Positions 33,059 to 41,365 of a stretch of 64,000 nucleotides of DNA are shown piece after piece; the stretch's first letter is position 1, and each line of letters starts with the position of its first letter. The stretch is taken from contig NZ_VCEK01000001.1 in the NCBI RefSeq assembly GCF_005862235.1, forward strand, positions 248,001 through 312,000, written 5' to 3'. A model generated the notes under the pieces. That model was not told the DNA's origin, made no database searches, and saw nothing but the letters and a program-made list of their open reading frames with translations. The stretch comes from Saccharomonospora piscinae (GTDB lineage Bacteria; Actinomycetota; Actinomycetes; Mycobacteriales; Pseudonocardiaceae). The position numbers were made by a program, and so were the translations under genes.

Positions 33059-34543
33059 TCACGCCAGTGCGCCCGCGCGGCGGCCGAACACCATGCCCGC
33101 CGCCAGCCCCGTGCCGCCCGGGTAGTTCTCGCTGAACAGGCCGCCGAGCATTTCCCCGCACACGAACAGTCCCGGGATGGTCGTGCCCTGCTCGTCGAGA
33201 ACCCTGCCGTGGGTGTCCGAGCGAAGACCGCCGAAGGTGAACGTGATGCCGCAGCGGACGGGATAGCCGTAGAAGGGTGGGGTGTCGATAGCCGCTGCCC
33301 AGTTCGACTTCGGGGGTGTCGTGGCGGCCTTCCTGCCGTCCTTGACCGTGGGCTGGAACCGGCGCGAGGTGTCGATCGAATCGTTGAACGTCTTCACCGT
33401 CGCCACCACCCCGTCGACGTCCACCCCGAGCCTGGCCGCCAGCTCCTCCACGGTGTCGGCCCGCTCCACCGAGATGCCCGGCATCTCGTACTCCTCGGGC
33501 CGCAGCAACGGCCGCAGCGACGCGTCGAAGATCTGGAACGCGATACCGCCCGGCTGTTCGAGAATCCGCTTGCCGTACTTGGCATAGGTGTAGTTGCGGA
33601 AGTCCGCGCCCTCGTCGAGGAAACGCCGCCCGTCGGCGTTGACGATGATTCCGAGCGGGTAGGACTGGCGGGTCAGCCGGTTGGTCAGCTCCCGGTTGCT
33701 CTCGTTGCCGGGAAAGCGTCCGTCCCACTGCACGCTGTGTGCCGAGGCCCAGTCGCCGCCACGCGCCGCGCCGATGCGCAGCGCCTCGACCAGCAACTCG
33801 CCGGTGTTGTTCGGAGTGCCGCGCACGATGGCGTGTTCCCACTGCTCGCCGAGGTACTGCCGCCGCAGTCCCGCGTTGGCCTCGAACCCACCCGCGGCGA
33901 GCACGACGGAATCCGCGCGCATCGTGAACGGCGCTCCGCCACGGGTGCCTCGGACTCCCACGACACGCCCCCGCTCGACGAGCAGTTCGGTGACGACCGT
34001 CGCGTAGTGCAGGTCCACTCCGAGCCGCCGGGCGATCCGGGTGTGGTCGTGGATCAGTCCCACTCCCCCGTCCTCGTTACCGACGTGCAGTCCACCCCAG
34101 AAGTGCCACGTCCCGTCCTCGCGTTCGTACGCCTGCCGCTCGTACATCAGGCGGTAGCGCACACCAAGCTGGTTGAGCCAGCGCACCGTCGACGCCGACT
34201 CGGTGACGAGAACCTCGGTCAGGCCCGGATCGTTGCGGCCGTCGGTGACGCGCCGGAGGTCGGCCGCGTACTCCTCGGCCGTGTAGGGCGGCACGTGTGT
34301 GGCCTCGTGCCGCTCGTCGGGCGCCACGAGGTCGGCCAGATCGTCCAGCCCGCCGTGACTGATCCGGGTCGCCCCGGCGGTGTAGTAGCTGTTGCCCCCC
34401 GCATCGCTTTCGCTCCCCTTCTCCAGGATCGCCACCCGCCTGCCCCGCAGCGCGGCGGCGTGTGCGGCGCAGAATCCCGCGTTGCCCCCTCCGACCACGA
34501 TCACGTCGGTGGAGTGCGTCTCGGTCGTCGTCTCGGTCGTCAC
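33059..34543 (-). CDS. TcuA-like FAD-dependent dehydrogenase
   Basis: 494 residues. VIVVGGGNAGFCAAHAAALRG at residues 14-34 binds FAD. The middle has VVLAAGGFEANAGLRRQYLG, and the C-terminus GLFVCGEMLGGLFSENYPGG and TGLAAGMVFGRRAG. This resembles tricarballylate dehydrogenase TcuA and fumarate-reductase flavoproteins. It oxidises or reduces a carboxylate C-C bond; the exact substrate is open. No TcuB-type electron-transfer partner is adjacent. It lies 9 bp downstream of the metallo-beta-lactamase gene in the operon. Confidence 0.88.
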   Translation of the reverse strand: MTTETTTETHSTDVIVVGGGNAGFCAAHAAALRGRRVAILEKGSESDAGGNSYYTAGATRISHGGLDDLADLVAPDERHEATHVPPYTAEEYAADLRRVTDGRNDPGLTEVLVTESASTVRWLNQLGVRYRLMYERQAYEREDGTWHFWGGLHVGNEDGGVGLIHDHTRIARRLGVDLHYATVVTELLVERGRVVGVRGTRGGAPFTMRADSVVLAAGGFEANAGLRRQYLGEQWEHAIVRGTPNNTGELLVEALRIGAARGGDWASAHSVQWDGRFPGNESNRELTNRLTRQSYPLGIIVNADGRRFLDEGADFRNYTYAKYGKRILEQPGGIAFQIFDASLRPLLRPEEYEMPGISVERADTVEELAARLGVDVDGVVATVKTFNDSIDTSRRFQPTVKDGRKAATTPPKSNWAAAIDTPPFYGYPVRCGITFTFGGLRSDTHGRVLDEQGTTIPGLFVCGEMLGGLFSENYPGGTGLAAGMVFGRRAGALA

Positions 34544-34552
34544 CGTGATTCC

Positions 34553-35341
34553 TTAGAAGTAGCTGATCGGATGGATGAGGCCGTCCTGGCCGGGCAGCGC
34601 GGGATGGCGCTGTTTGACTGCCGGGTCGTGGCCGGGAACGACCACACCGTGTTCACCGGCCAGCGCGCGTACCCGGTCGAACGCCGCGTACATGCCCGCG
34701 AGTTCGTGGACGACGGCGTAGGGGTGATCGCAGTCGATGTTGTCGTAGAAGTGGGACGCGTCCGCCGCCAGCACGACCGGGGGCGTCGTCGCGACTCGCA
34801 ACACCTGCAGTCCCGCCGTGTGGCCGCCGACAAGATGGCCGGTCACCGCCGGGTCGAGCGTCCAGTCACCGTCGACCAGCCGGAGCAGTCCCCGACGCTC
34901 GCGTCGCTCCAGTTCCGCCAGATCGGCCGCGTTGAGCAGATGTCGGTACCCGCCGCGAGCCGCCAGCGGTGAACGCCAGAAGTCGTACTCCGCCCGCTGA
35001 AGCACCACGGTCGCGGCGGGGAAGTCGGCGAGGGTTCCGGTGTGGTCGTAGTGCAGGTGCGAGAGCACCACGGTCGACACCTGTTCCGCGCGGAACCCCA
35101 GCCTGCCGAGTAACTCGGCGGGAGTGCCCAGGTAGGGGCGCTGGCCGCGGCGGGCGGCTTCGGCCCGGGAGAATCCCGCGTCGAACAGCGTCACGTCGTC
35201 GCCACGGCAGATCGCCCACACGAAGTAGTCGATCGGCCACGGTCGCGTGGCGCGGTCGTCGTGGCCGTAGAAGTGTTCACCGCGCACCGAGGCCGTGCGG
35301 TACGCGTAGCGCAGTGCGTAAACCCCGTCCTGATCAGTCAC
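34553..35341 (-). CDS. Metallo-beta-lactamase-fold hydrolase, AHL-lactonase-like
   Basis: 262 residues. The HxHxDH zinc motif is SHLHYDHTG near residue 94; later ligands are GGHTAGLQV, ADASHFYDN and PGHDP. The sequence is closest in style to N-acyl-homoserine lactonase (AttM/AiiA) relatives, but within a catabolic operon a general lactone hydrolase role is more likely than quorum quenching. It overlaps the hydroxyacid dehydrogenase gene by 8 bp. Substrate inferred only. Confidence 0.88.
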   Translation of the reverse strand: MTDQDGVYALRYAYRTASVRGEHFYGHDDRATRPWPIDYFVWAICRGDDVTLFDAGFSRAEAARRGQRPYLGTPAELLGRLGFRAEQVSTVVLSHLHYDHTGTLADFPAATVVLQRAEYDFWRSPLAARGGYRHLLNAADLAELERRERRGLLRLVDGDWTLDPAVTGHLVGGHTAGLQVLRVATTPPVVLAADASHFYDNIDCDHPYAVVHELAGMYAAFDRVRALAGEHGVVVPGHDPAVKQRHPALPGQDGLIHPISYF

Positions 35342-36212
35342 CGAAGCTCACTCCCGTCCACTGTTCCCACAGCGTCGCCACGGCGGCGTAGTCGTCGCGG
35401 CCCAGGCCGGCGGCGACGGCCAGGTCGTACACCGTGTGGGCGGCCTGTGTCGCGAACAGGGGAACCCCCAGCTGCTGTGCCATCTCCAGCGCGAGCACGG
35501 AGTCCTTGCGGGCCGCGTCGGTGGGCATCCCGCCGTCGTAGTCGCTGTGGGCGACCCGTTCCGCGACCCGGTGGGTCAACGGCCGCCGGAGTCCGCCGTC
35601 GGGTTTCGCGAGCAGGTCCACCATGCGTTCCAGGCCCACCCCGGACGCCGAGGCCAGCGCGGTCGCCTCGGCGAGCACCACCATCACGGCGTGGGCGACC
35701 TGGTTGTTGATGACTTTGGCCGCCATGCCCGCACCGACACCGCCGAACCGCTCCACCGACGCGCCCAGCGTCGCCAGCACTGCCTCGGCCTGCTCCCCCG
35801 CCGCGGGCGGGCCGACGAGCAACGTGGCACGCCCGTCCCGCATCTGGCCGACGCCGGAGAGGATGGCGGCGTCGAGGTAGTGGACTCCGGCTTCGGCAAG
35901 GTCGCGCGCGCAGTCGAGCGCGTCACCCGGAAGGACGGTGGAGGTCTCGACCACTGTGGAGCCGGGACGGAGCGAGGCGGCCAGCTCGCGGCACACGGCC
36001 CGCGACACCGCGGGGCGGGGCAACGACAGCACGACCACCGGAAGGTTGGCCAGCGCCCCCACACTGTCGGCGGTGGTGATCTCGGGCTGGCTCGCCACCA
36101 GCTCGCGGCGTTCGGGGTCGGGATCGTGCGCGACCACACGGTGTGCGGTGGCGAGCCGTGCGGCGACGGCTGCTCCCATCTGCCCCAGACCGCACAGTCC
36201 TACTGGCGCCAT
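35334..36212 (-). CDS. 3-hydroxyisobutyrate-dehydrogenase-like oxidoreductase
   Basis: 292 residues. The N-terminal NAD(P) motif GLCGLGQMGAAVAARLA is followed by the substrate signature LDAAILSGVGQMRDGRATLLVG, where the usual S-GG is altered. The catalytic Lys is in GAGMAAKVINNQVAHAV near 168. Beta-hydroxyacid dehydrogenases oxidise 3-hydroxy acids to semialdehydes, which an adjacent aldehyde dehydrogenase could then use. ATG 36212 has GGAGA upstream. The operon gives a plausible alcohol-to-aldehyde-to-acid order. Confidence 0.87.
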   Translation of the reverse strand: MAPVGLCGLGQMGAAVAARLATAHRVVAHDPDPERRELVASQPEITTADSVGALANLPVVVLSLPRPAVSRAVCRELAASLRPGSTVVETSTVLPGDALDCARDLAEAGVHYLDAAILSGVGQMRDGRATLLVGPPAAGEQAEAVLATLGASVERFGGVGAGMAAKVINNQVAHAVMVVLAEATALASASGVGLERMVDLLAKPDGGLRRPLTHRVAERVAHSDYDGGMPTDAARKDSVLALEMAQQLGVPLFATQAAHTVYDLAVAAGLGRDDYAAVATLWEQWTGVSFGD

Positions 36213-36223
36213 ATCGTGTCTCC

Positions 36224-37705
36224 TCACGCCTGCATCACGAACGGGTCGCGGATGTCGCCGGACAACTCGATCATCACGTTCTTCGTACGCAGGTACTCGT
36301 CCACGGCCTCGAGTCCCCGCTCGCGCCCGTAGCCCGACCTGCGGACACCGCCGAAGGGGGCCTGGGCAGCACTGGTGCGGTAGGTGTTGACCCACACCGT
36401 TCCCGCGACCAGTTCGCGTGCCACCCGGTGTGCCCTGGCGAGGTCGCGGGTCCAGATTCCCGACGCCAAGCCGTACTCGGTGCCGTTGGCGAGTGCGATG
36501 GCCTCGTCCTCGGTGTCGAACGGCAGGACCGACAGCACCGGTCCGAAGATCTCTTCCTGGGCCAGCTCGGCGGCCGGATCCACGTCCGAGAACACCGTGG
36601 GGCGCAGAAAGCAGCCCTGTGCCAGCGCAGGCTCGTCGGGCCGGGTTCCCCCGGTCCGCAGCGTCGCCCCGGACGCGCGGCCCGCGTCGACCATCGCGAG
36701 GACGCGGTCCAGGTGTGCTTGGCCCGCGAGCGGGCCAAGCTGGGTGCCCTCGGCCGCCGGATCGCCGAGCACGATGTCCTCCGCACGCCGCACCAGTTCG
36801 CCGACCACACGGTCGTAGCAGGAACGCTGCACCAGCAACCGGCTGCCCGCGATGCAGGTCTGCCCGCCGGCCGCGAAGATCCCGGCCAGCGCTCCCACCA
36901 CGGCGCGATCGAGGTCGGCGTCGTCGAAGACGATGTTGGGCGACTTCCCCCCGAGTTCCAGCGTCACCGGAACCAGCGTGCGTGCCGCCGCCGCCGCGAT
37001 CGCCTGCCCGGTCCGGACACTGCCCGTGAAACTGATCCGCCCGAGGCGGGGGTCGGTGGTCAGCGCGGCGCCCGCCTCGGCCCCGCCGGTGACGATGTTG
37101 ACCACACCGGGCGGGAAACCGGCCTCCCGCACCAGCCCGGCCATGGCCAGCGTGGTCAGCGGCGCCACCTCCGACGGCTTCACCACCACCGTGCAGCCCG
37201 CCGCGAGCGCGGGCGCCAGCTTGTTGGCCAGCAACTGCATCGGCGAGTTCCACGCGGTGATCAACGCGGCCACCCCGACGGGCTCCCGCGTGGTGTAGTC
37301 GAACAGCGAGGGCGAGTCCAGGGGTATCGTGTGGCCGTAGATCTTGTCGGCGTAACCGGCGAAGAAGCGGTAGTTGCGGGCGGCGAAAGCCGCCTGTACC
37401 CGGGTTTCGCTCAGCAGCTTGCCGTTGTCGGAGGTCTCCAGCCGGGCCAGCGGTTCGGCCCGGGCTTCGATCAGGTCAGCCAGCCGCGACAGCAGCCTTC
37501 CCCGTTCCACGCCCGGCAGCGCCCGCCACGACGGCGCGGCCCGCTCCGCGGCACCGACGGCGTCGGAGACCTGCGCGGTGGTCGCGTCGGCGACCTGAGC
37601 GAGGAGCCGTCCGTCGAACGGGTTGGTCACGTCGATCACCCGCCCCGGGGTGGGCGCGATCCGCTCTCCTCCGACGAGCATCGCGATGTCGTCCAGCACA
37701 GTCAC
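36224..37705 (-). CDS. NAD(P)-dependent aldehyde dehydrogenase
   Basis: 493 residues. The catalytic Cys lies in GGQTCIAGSRL near 290, the general-base Glu in LELGGKSPNIVF near 256, and the oxyanion Asn in AWNSPMQLLANK. The C-terminal FGGVRRSGYGRERG is typical. GTG 37705 is chosen because it overlaps the upstream hydrolase stop by 4 bp (GTGA); ATG 37681 is the alternative. It oxidises an aldehyde intermediate to a carboxylate in the proposed pathway; identity unknown. Confidence 0.93.
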   Translation of the reverse strand: MTVLDDIAMLVGGERIAPTPGRVIDVTNPFDGRLLAQVADATTAQVSDAVGAAERAAPSWRALPGVERGRLLSRLADLIEARAEPLARLETSDNGKLLSETRVQAAFAARNYRFFAGYADKIYGHTIPLDSPSLFDYTTREPVGVAALITAWNSPMQLLANKLAPALAAGCTVVVKPSEVAPLTTLAMAGLVREAGFPPGVVNIVTGGAEAGAALTTDPRLGRISFTGSVRTGQAIAAAAARTLVPVTLELGGKSPNIVFDDADLDRAVVGALAGIFAAGGQTCIAGSRLLVQRSCYDRVVGELVRRAEDIVLGDPAAEGTQLGPLAGQAHLDRVLAMVDAGRASGATLRTGGTRPDEPALAQGCFLRPTVFSDVDPAAELAQEEIFGPVLSVLPFDTEDEAIALANGTEYGLASGIWTRDLARAHRVARELVAGTVWVNTYRTSAAQAPFGGVRRSGYGRERGLEAVDEYLRTKNVMIELSGDIRDPFVMQA

Positions 37706-38934
37706 ACTCCGATGTGGTCGAGGGCGTCGGACAAGTGGGTCGCGAACACCGGCGGGTTCTCCGCCATGGGAAAGTGCCCGAGCCCCGGCAGGCGCCGGAA
37801 GTGGGCACCGTCGATCTTGTCGCAGGTGGCGCGGGACATCTCCGGCGTACACGAGTAGTCGAACTCACCGGTCATCATCACGACCGGACAGCGATCGGTG
37901 TCGATCTCGGTGACCTTGTCCCGCCCGTCCCAGTCTCCGCTGTAGAAGTCGATGTCACCGGCGAAGGTGGCGTAGCCGCCCTGGGAGTACTGCCACCAGA
38001 TGCGATCACGCCACCTCCGGGGGCTCGTCGGTGAACTCAGTCCGTGAATCCACTCGGGCACGAACAACGCCTGGTTGACCAGCGGGTGACGGGCCCAGCC
38101 CACCGTGCGCCCCGGCACGCGGTCGGCGGCCTCGCAGGCCACCACCCCGCCGATCCGGTCGGGAACGCGCCAGGCCAGATCGAGACAGATCTGGCCCGCC
38201 ATCGACGAACCGCACACCACCGGTGTACGCAGCCCCAGCGCGTCGGCCACCGCCAGCACGACCGTGGCGTACGACTCGGTGGTGAGTGAGTACGTCCCGT
38301 CGAGGTGCGTGTTCAGCGGATCCGACCGCCCGTGCCCGGGCAGGTCGAACGCGGTCATCCGGTACCGCGACCGAAGCCCGTGCTCCGCCATGACACCGTG
38401 GTACTGGCGCCCGTCCGCGCCCGCCGTATGCAGCAGTAGCAGGTCGGGGCCCTGCCCGGTCTGCTCGTAGTAGATGTCGCAGGGCTCGTCGCCGACCGTG
38501 ATGCGGACGTAGCCGCCACGCAGGTGGGCCTTGGGCGGCTCGACCGGAGCGGGCTCCCGCTCGGTGGCCCCGCACAGTCGTCGCCCCGTTTCCAGCACCC
38601 GGCGCACGAGGTGGGCGTGCTGCGCGAAGCGGAGCTCGTCACCGTCCACGCTCACGTCCTCGCAGCGCATCTGCATCCCGAACCAGTTCTGGTACGGGGC
38701 GGAGACCTCGGCGCTGAAGTACCGCGACCAGGCCAGTGCGGGAGCTCGCAGGGTGAAAGCGGGTTCCTCCGCACCGGGGAGTACCGCACCGTGCCGGATC
38801 GTGAACCCGACGGTGCAGTTCTCCCCGGCCAGCGCGAACCGGACATCGGCGTCCCGCGCGAACGCCGCGAGGGCGGGGTCGGCCGCGCACGCTTCGCACC
38901 ATTGTTCGACGCTGCCGGGACCCCATGACGTCAC
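37702..38934 (-). CDS. Alpha/beta hydrolase with N-terminal SCP2-like extension
   Basis: 410 residues. Residues 1-125 resemble a small lipid-binding (SCP2-like) domain (FTLRAPALAWSRYFSAEV, PYQNWFGMQMRCEDV). Residues 140-410 form an alpha/beta hydrolase with LLLLHTAGADGRQY, nucleophile GSSMAGQ near 236, TGEFDYSCTPEM for the Asp region and GLGHFPMAENP with the His. Start and stop overlap neighbours by 4 bp each, so it is firmly in the operon. It may hydrolyse the ester or C-C bond of the imported compound. Confidence 0.85.
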   Translation of the reverse strand: MTSWGPGSVEQWCEACAADPALAAFARDADVRFALAGENCTVGFTIRHGAVLPGAEEPAFTLRAPALAWSRYFSAEVSAPYQNWFGMQMRCEDVSVDGDELRFAQHAHLVRRVLETGRRLCGATEREPAPVEPPKAHLRGGYVRITVGDEPCDIYYEQTGQGPDLLLLHTAGADGRQYHGVMAEHGLRSRYRMTAFDLPGHGRSDPLNTHLDGTYSLTTESYATVVLAVADALGLRTPVVCGSSMAGQICLDLAWRVPDRIGGVVACEAADRVPGRTVGWARHPLVNQALFVPEWIHGLSSPTSPRRWRDRIWWQYSQGGYATFAGDIDFYSGDWDGRDKVTEIDTDRCPVVMMTGEFDYSCTPEMSRATCDKIDGAHFRRLPGLGHFPMAENPPVFATHLSDALDHIGV

Positions 38935-40238
38935 GACCGCACCTCACGACGGCCGGGCTTGGTGGCGACCCAGACAGAAATCGCCGTCAGTGCGCACAGC
39001 GCGATGATGTACGGCGGAATGGTGACCGCGGCGCCCGCGTCGAGAGACTGCAACGACACCAGGATCATCGGTGCGAACCCGCCGCCGAGGATGGCGCCGA
39101 TCTGGTAGCCGATCGACGCGCCCGAGTAACGCACCTCGGGGTCGAACATCTCCGCGAACAGCGCCGCCAGCGGCCCGTACATGAGCGGATGGATGACCGC
39201 CAGCCCGACCACCGAGGTCACACCCAGCACCAGCCCCGACGGATTCGCCTCGTTGATCAGGAAGAACGGGTAGGCGTACGCGGCCAGCAGCACCGCCCCG
39301 GCCAGAAACACCGTCCGCCTGCCGATCCGGTCCGACAGCGCCGCCGCGAGAGGAATCGTCGCCACCTCGACCAGCGCGGCCACCGCGACGATGGGGAGTA
39401 CGGTGGATTCGTCCAGCCCGAGCGCGGTGGTGGCGTAGGTGAGCACGAACGTGGCGAACAGGTAGAAGTTGACGAAGGGGGCCAGGCACGCGCCGATGGC
39501 CAGCAGAGTGTTGACCGGGTGCCGTCGCAGGGCTTCCACCAGCGGCTTGGTCGAACGCTTCCCGCTGTCCTTGACAGCCTGGAACTCGGGCGACTCCAGC
39601 ACCTGGAGCCGGATGGCGAGCCCGACGATCAGCAGCACCGCCGAGAGCAGGAACGGCACGCGCCAGCCCCACGCCAGGAACTGCTCGTCCGGCAGCGCGG
39701 CGAACAGCGAGAACACCACCGTGGCCAGGACCAGGCCCGCGGGCGAGCCCGCCTGCACCCAGCTCCCGGCGAAGCCGCGTCGCTTACTGTCGGAGTGTTC
39801 GACCGACATCAGCATCGCGCCGCCCCACTCGCCACCGACGGCGAAACCCTGAATGAGCCGGCACAGCACCAGCAGAATCGGGGCGAGCACGCCGACCTGG
39901 TCGTAGGTCGGCAGCAGCCCGATCGCGACCGTGGCCACGCCCATACCCACGAGGCTGTACACCAGCATGGACTTGCGCCCGATGCGGTCACCGAAGTGGC
40001 CGAACACGGCTCCGCCCAGCGGGCGAGCGAGAAATCCCGCGGCGAACGCGCCGAACGCGGCGATCGTTCCGGCGACGTCGGAGAATTCGGGGAAGAACAG
40101 GCGGTTGAACACCAGGGCCGACGCGGTCCCGTAGAGAAAGAAGTCGTACCACTCGACGGTCGTCCCGATGAAACTCGCCGCGATCACACGGCGGGCGGTC
40201 GTTCTCGACGACGCGGTCGGCACCTTGGTTCTGGTCAT
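38931..40238 (-). CDS. MHS-family (metabolite:H+ symporter) MFS transporter
   Basis: 435 residues, twelve membrane segments. The N-terminus (SFIGTTVEWYDFFLYGTASALV) and loop 2-3 (RPLGGAVFGHFGDRIGRKSML) are diagnostic for the MHS group, which includes ShiA, KgtP and ProP-like carboxylate importers. It is the first gene of the minus-strand operon, with the shared GntR motif 36 bp upstream. It presumably imports the substrate of the downstream enzymes. Confidence 0.93.
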   Translation of the reverse strand: MTRTKVPTASSRTTARRVIAASFIGTTVEWYDFFLYGTASALVFNRLFFPEFSDVAGTIAAFGAFAAGFLARPLGGAVFGHFGDRIGRKSMLVYSLVGMGVATVAIGLLPTYDQVGVLAPILLVLCRLIQGFAVGGEWGGAMLMSVEHSDSKRRGFAGSWVQAGSPAGLVLATVVFSLFAALPDEQFLAWGWRVPFLLSAVLLIVGLAIRLQVLESPEFQAVKDSGKRSTKPLVEALRRHPVNTLLAIGACLAPFVNFYLFATFVLTYATTALGLDESTVLPIVAVAALVEVATIPLAAALSDRIGRRTVFLAGAVLLAAYAYPFFLINEANPSGLVLGVTSVVGLAVIHPLMYGPLAALFAEMFDPEVRYSGASIGYQIGAILGGGFAPMILVSLQSLDAGAAVTIPPYIIALCALTAISVWVATKPGRREVRS

Positions 40239-40273
40239 CAGTTGCCCCTCGTTGGACGTATCGGTACACCGCA

Positions 40274-40289
40274 GTATGTGAATGTATAC
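40274..40289. promoter_or_regulatory. GntR operator before the MHS transporter gene
   Basis: GTATGTGAATGTATAC shares its core GAATGTAT and flanking GTAT with the site at 33024-33039. Read on the minus strand both contain a direct repeat of a (G/A)YATAC unit at 10-bp period. It lies 36 bp before the transporter start codon, fitting repression of the operon. Confidence 0.6.
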
Positions 40290-40330
40290 CGTCGTATGCG
40301 AGAGGTCGCAAGAGGTGGTTCCGGACAGTG

Positions 40331-40355
40331 CGCCGCGAAGGTGGCCTTCGCGGCG
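40331..40355. terminator. GAAGG-TGG-CCTTC palindrome after the NAT gene
   Basis: CGCCGCGAAGG and its exact complement surround the loop TGG, giving an 11-bp stem. It lies 4 bp past the NAT stop and can act as its terminator. It belongs to the same palindrome family as the cluster at 20241-20312. Confidence 0.65.
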
Positions 40356-40359
40356 CCGC

Positions 40360-41214
40360 TCACTCGGTGGAGCTGCCCGCGTAGACCTCGCGCAGCCGGG
40401 CCAGGTCGTCGCCGGTCACCACGATGCCGTGCGAGCGCAGCGTGTCCCCGAGGTCGCCGGGCTCGACGGTCGTCACCTCGCGCGGCGTTTCGTCGGCGTA
40501 CTCCACGACGAGACGGTCGCCGACGAGCTTGCGATGGACGTCGCGGTCCTTGCGCATGACGACGAGCCTGCCGGTGAACGCCGAATCCGGGTGCGTGGCG
40601 ATGTAGTGGTTGCCGACCACGTAGTCGATGTGACGTTGCGGTGTCTCGTCGAAACCGTGGGCGATCCGCCAGTCGCCCTCCGGGTCCGGGTTTTCGAGCA
40701 GCCAGAATCCACCGTCGCGCCGGAGCCGGAAGGGCCACCCGCCGTGGTCGGTCCTCGCGCCGTCGCGAAGCGGAAGCGGCACGAGCGGGCCCGCCCCGAA
40801 CCCCACGTCGGCCAGGAACCGCTCTCCCTCGGTGCGGACCAGCAACACCAGGTGCGTCTGCTCGGCGTCCGGCTGGTCGAAGCGCACCCGCGCGACACCC
40901 CGGGTGACGTCGTAGCCGAGCCGGTCGAGTACGGCGGCGAAGAGCAGGCCGTGCTCGAAGCAGTACCCGCCGCGCTCGGTGTCCACCAGCTTCGCGGCAA
41001 TGTCGGCGAGCCGCAGGCTCGGAGTGCGGCCCAGTACGACGTCGACGTTCTCGAACGGGATCGTGCGCACGTGTGCCTCGTGCAGCGCGAACAGCGCCTC
41101 CGGCGACGGCGGCCGCGGCGACTGCCCGATCCGGTGGTGGTAGGCGTCGAGGTCCAGTTCGGCGGCGTCCCAGTCGATGTGCGGGTGAGCAGTCTGGGTG
41201 CGAGTCTCGGTCAC
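40360..41214 (-). CDS. nat: Arylamine N-acetyltransferase
   Basis: 284 residues. The Cys-His-Asp triad is visible: Cys in RGGYCFEHGLLF near 83, His in QTHLVLLV near 121 and Asp in FLADVGFGAG near 136. It transfers acetyl from acetyl-CoA to arylamines or hydrazines; in mycobacteria the homologue sits in sterol-catabolic genes, but none is adjacent here. GTG 41214 is preferred because upstream residues are not conserved. It stands alone on the minus strand, terminated by the 40331 hairpin. Confidence 0.93.
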   Translation of the reverse strand: MTETRTQTAHPHIDWDAAELDLDAYHHRIGQSPRPPSPEALFALHEAHVRTIPFENVDVVLGRTPSLRLADIAAKLVDTERGGYCFEHGLLFAAVLDRLGYDVTRGVARVRFDQPDAEQTHLVLLVRTEGERFLADVGFGAGPLVPLPLRDGARTDHGGWPFRLRRDGGFWLLENPDPEGDWRIAHGFDETPQRHIDYVVGNHYIATHPDSAFTGRLVVMRKDRDVHRKLVGDRLVVEYADETPREVTTVEPGDLGDTLRSHGIVVTGDDLARLREVYAGSSTE

Positions 41215-41365
41215 GACATCACACTCACACCTCCAGCGCACTCGAGGTCAATAGCCACCTCCATAGTTGCTGCACGCAACTTTTTTAGTTAGCCTCGGTA
41301 AGGAGTCCGAGTCCGCCCGGAAGGAGCCCACCACGTCCGCGCCCGCCGCGCCCACCACCGAATCG

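Noticed and set aside
34553-35341. Dedicated quorum-quenching lactonase
   Set aside because: Zinc motifs fit, but the gene is embedded in a catabolic operon, so a signalling role is not supported by context.
41285-41305. Iron-box-like TTAGTTAGCC before the DHA2 exporter
   Set aside because: Only the left half of the IdeR/DmdR consensus (TTAGGTTAG-S-CTAACCTAA) matches; the right half fails, and no siderophore genes are near.
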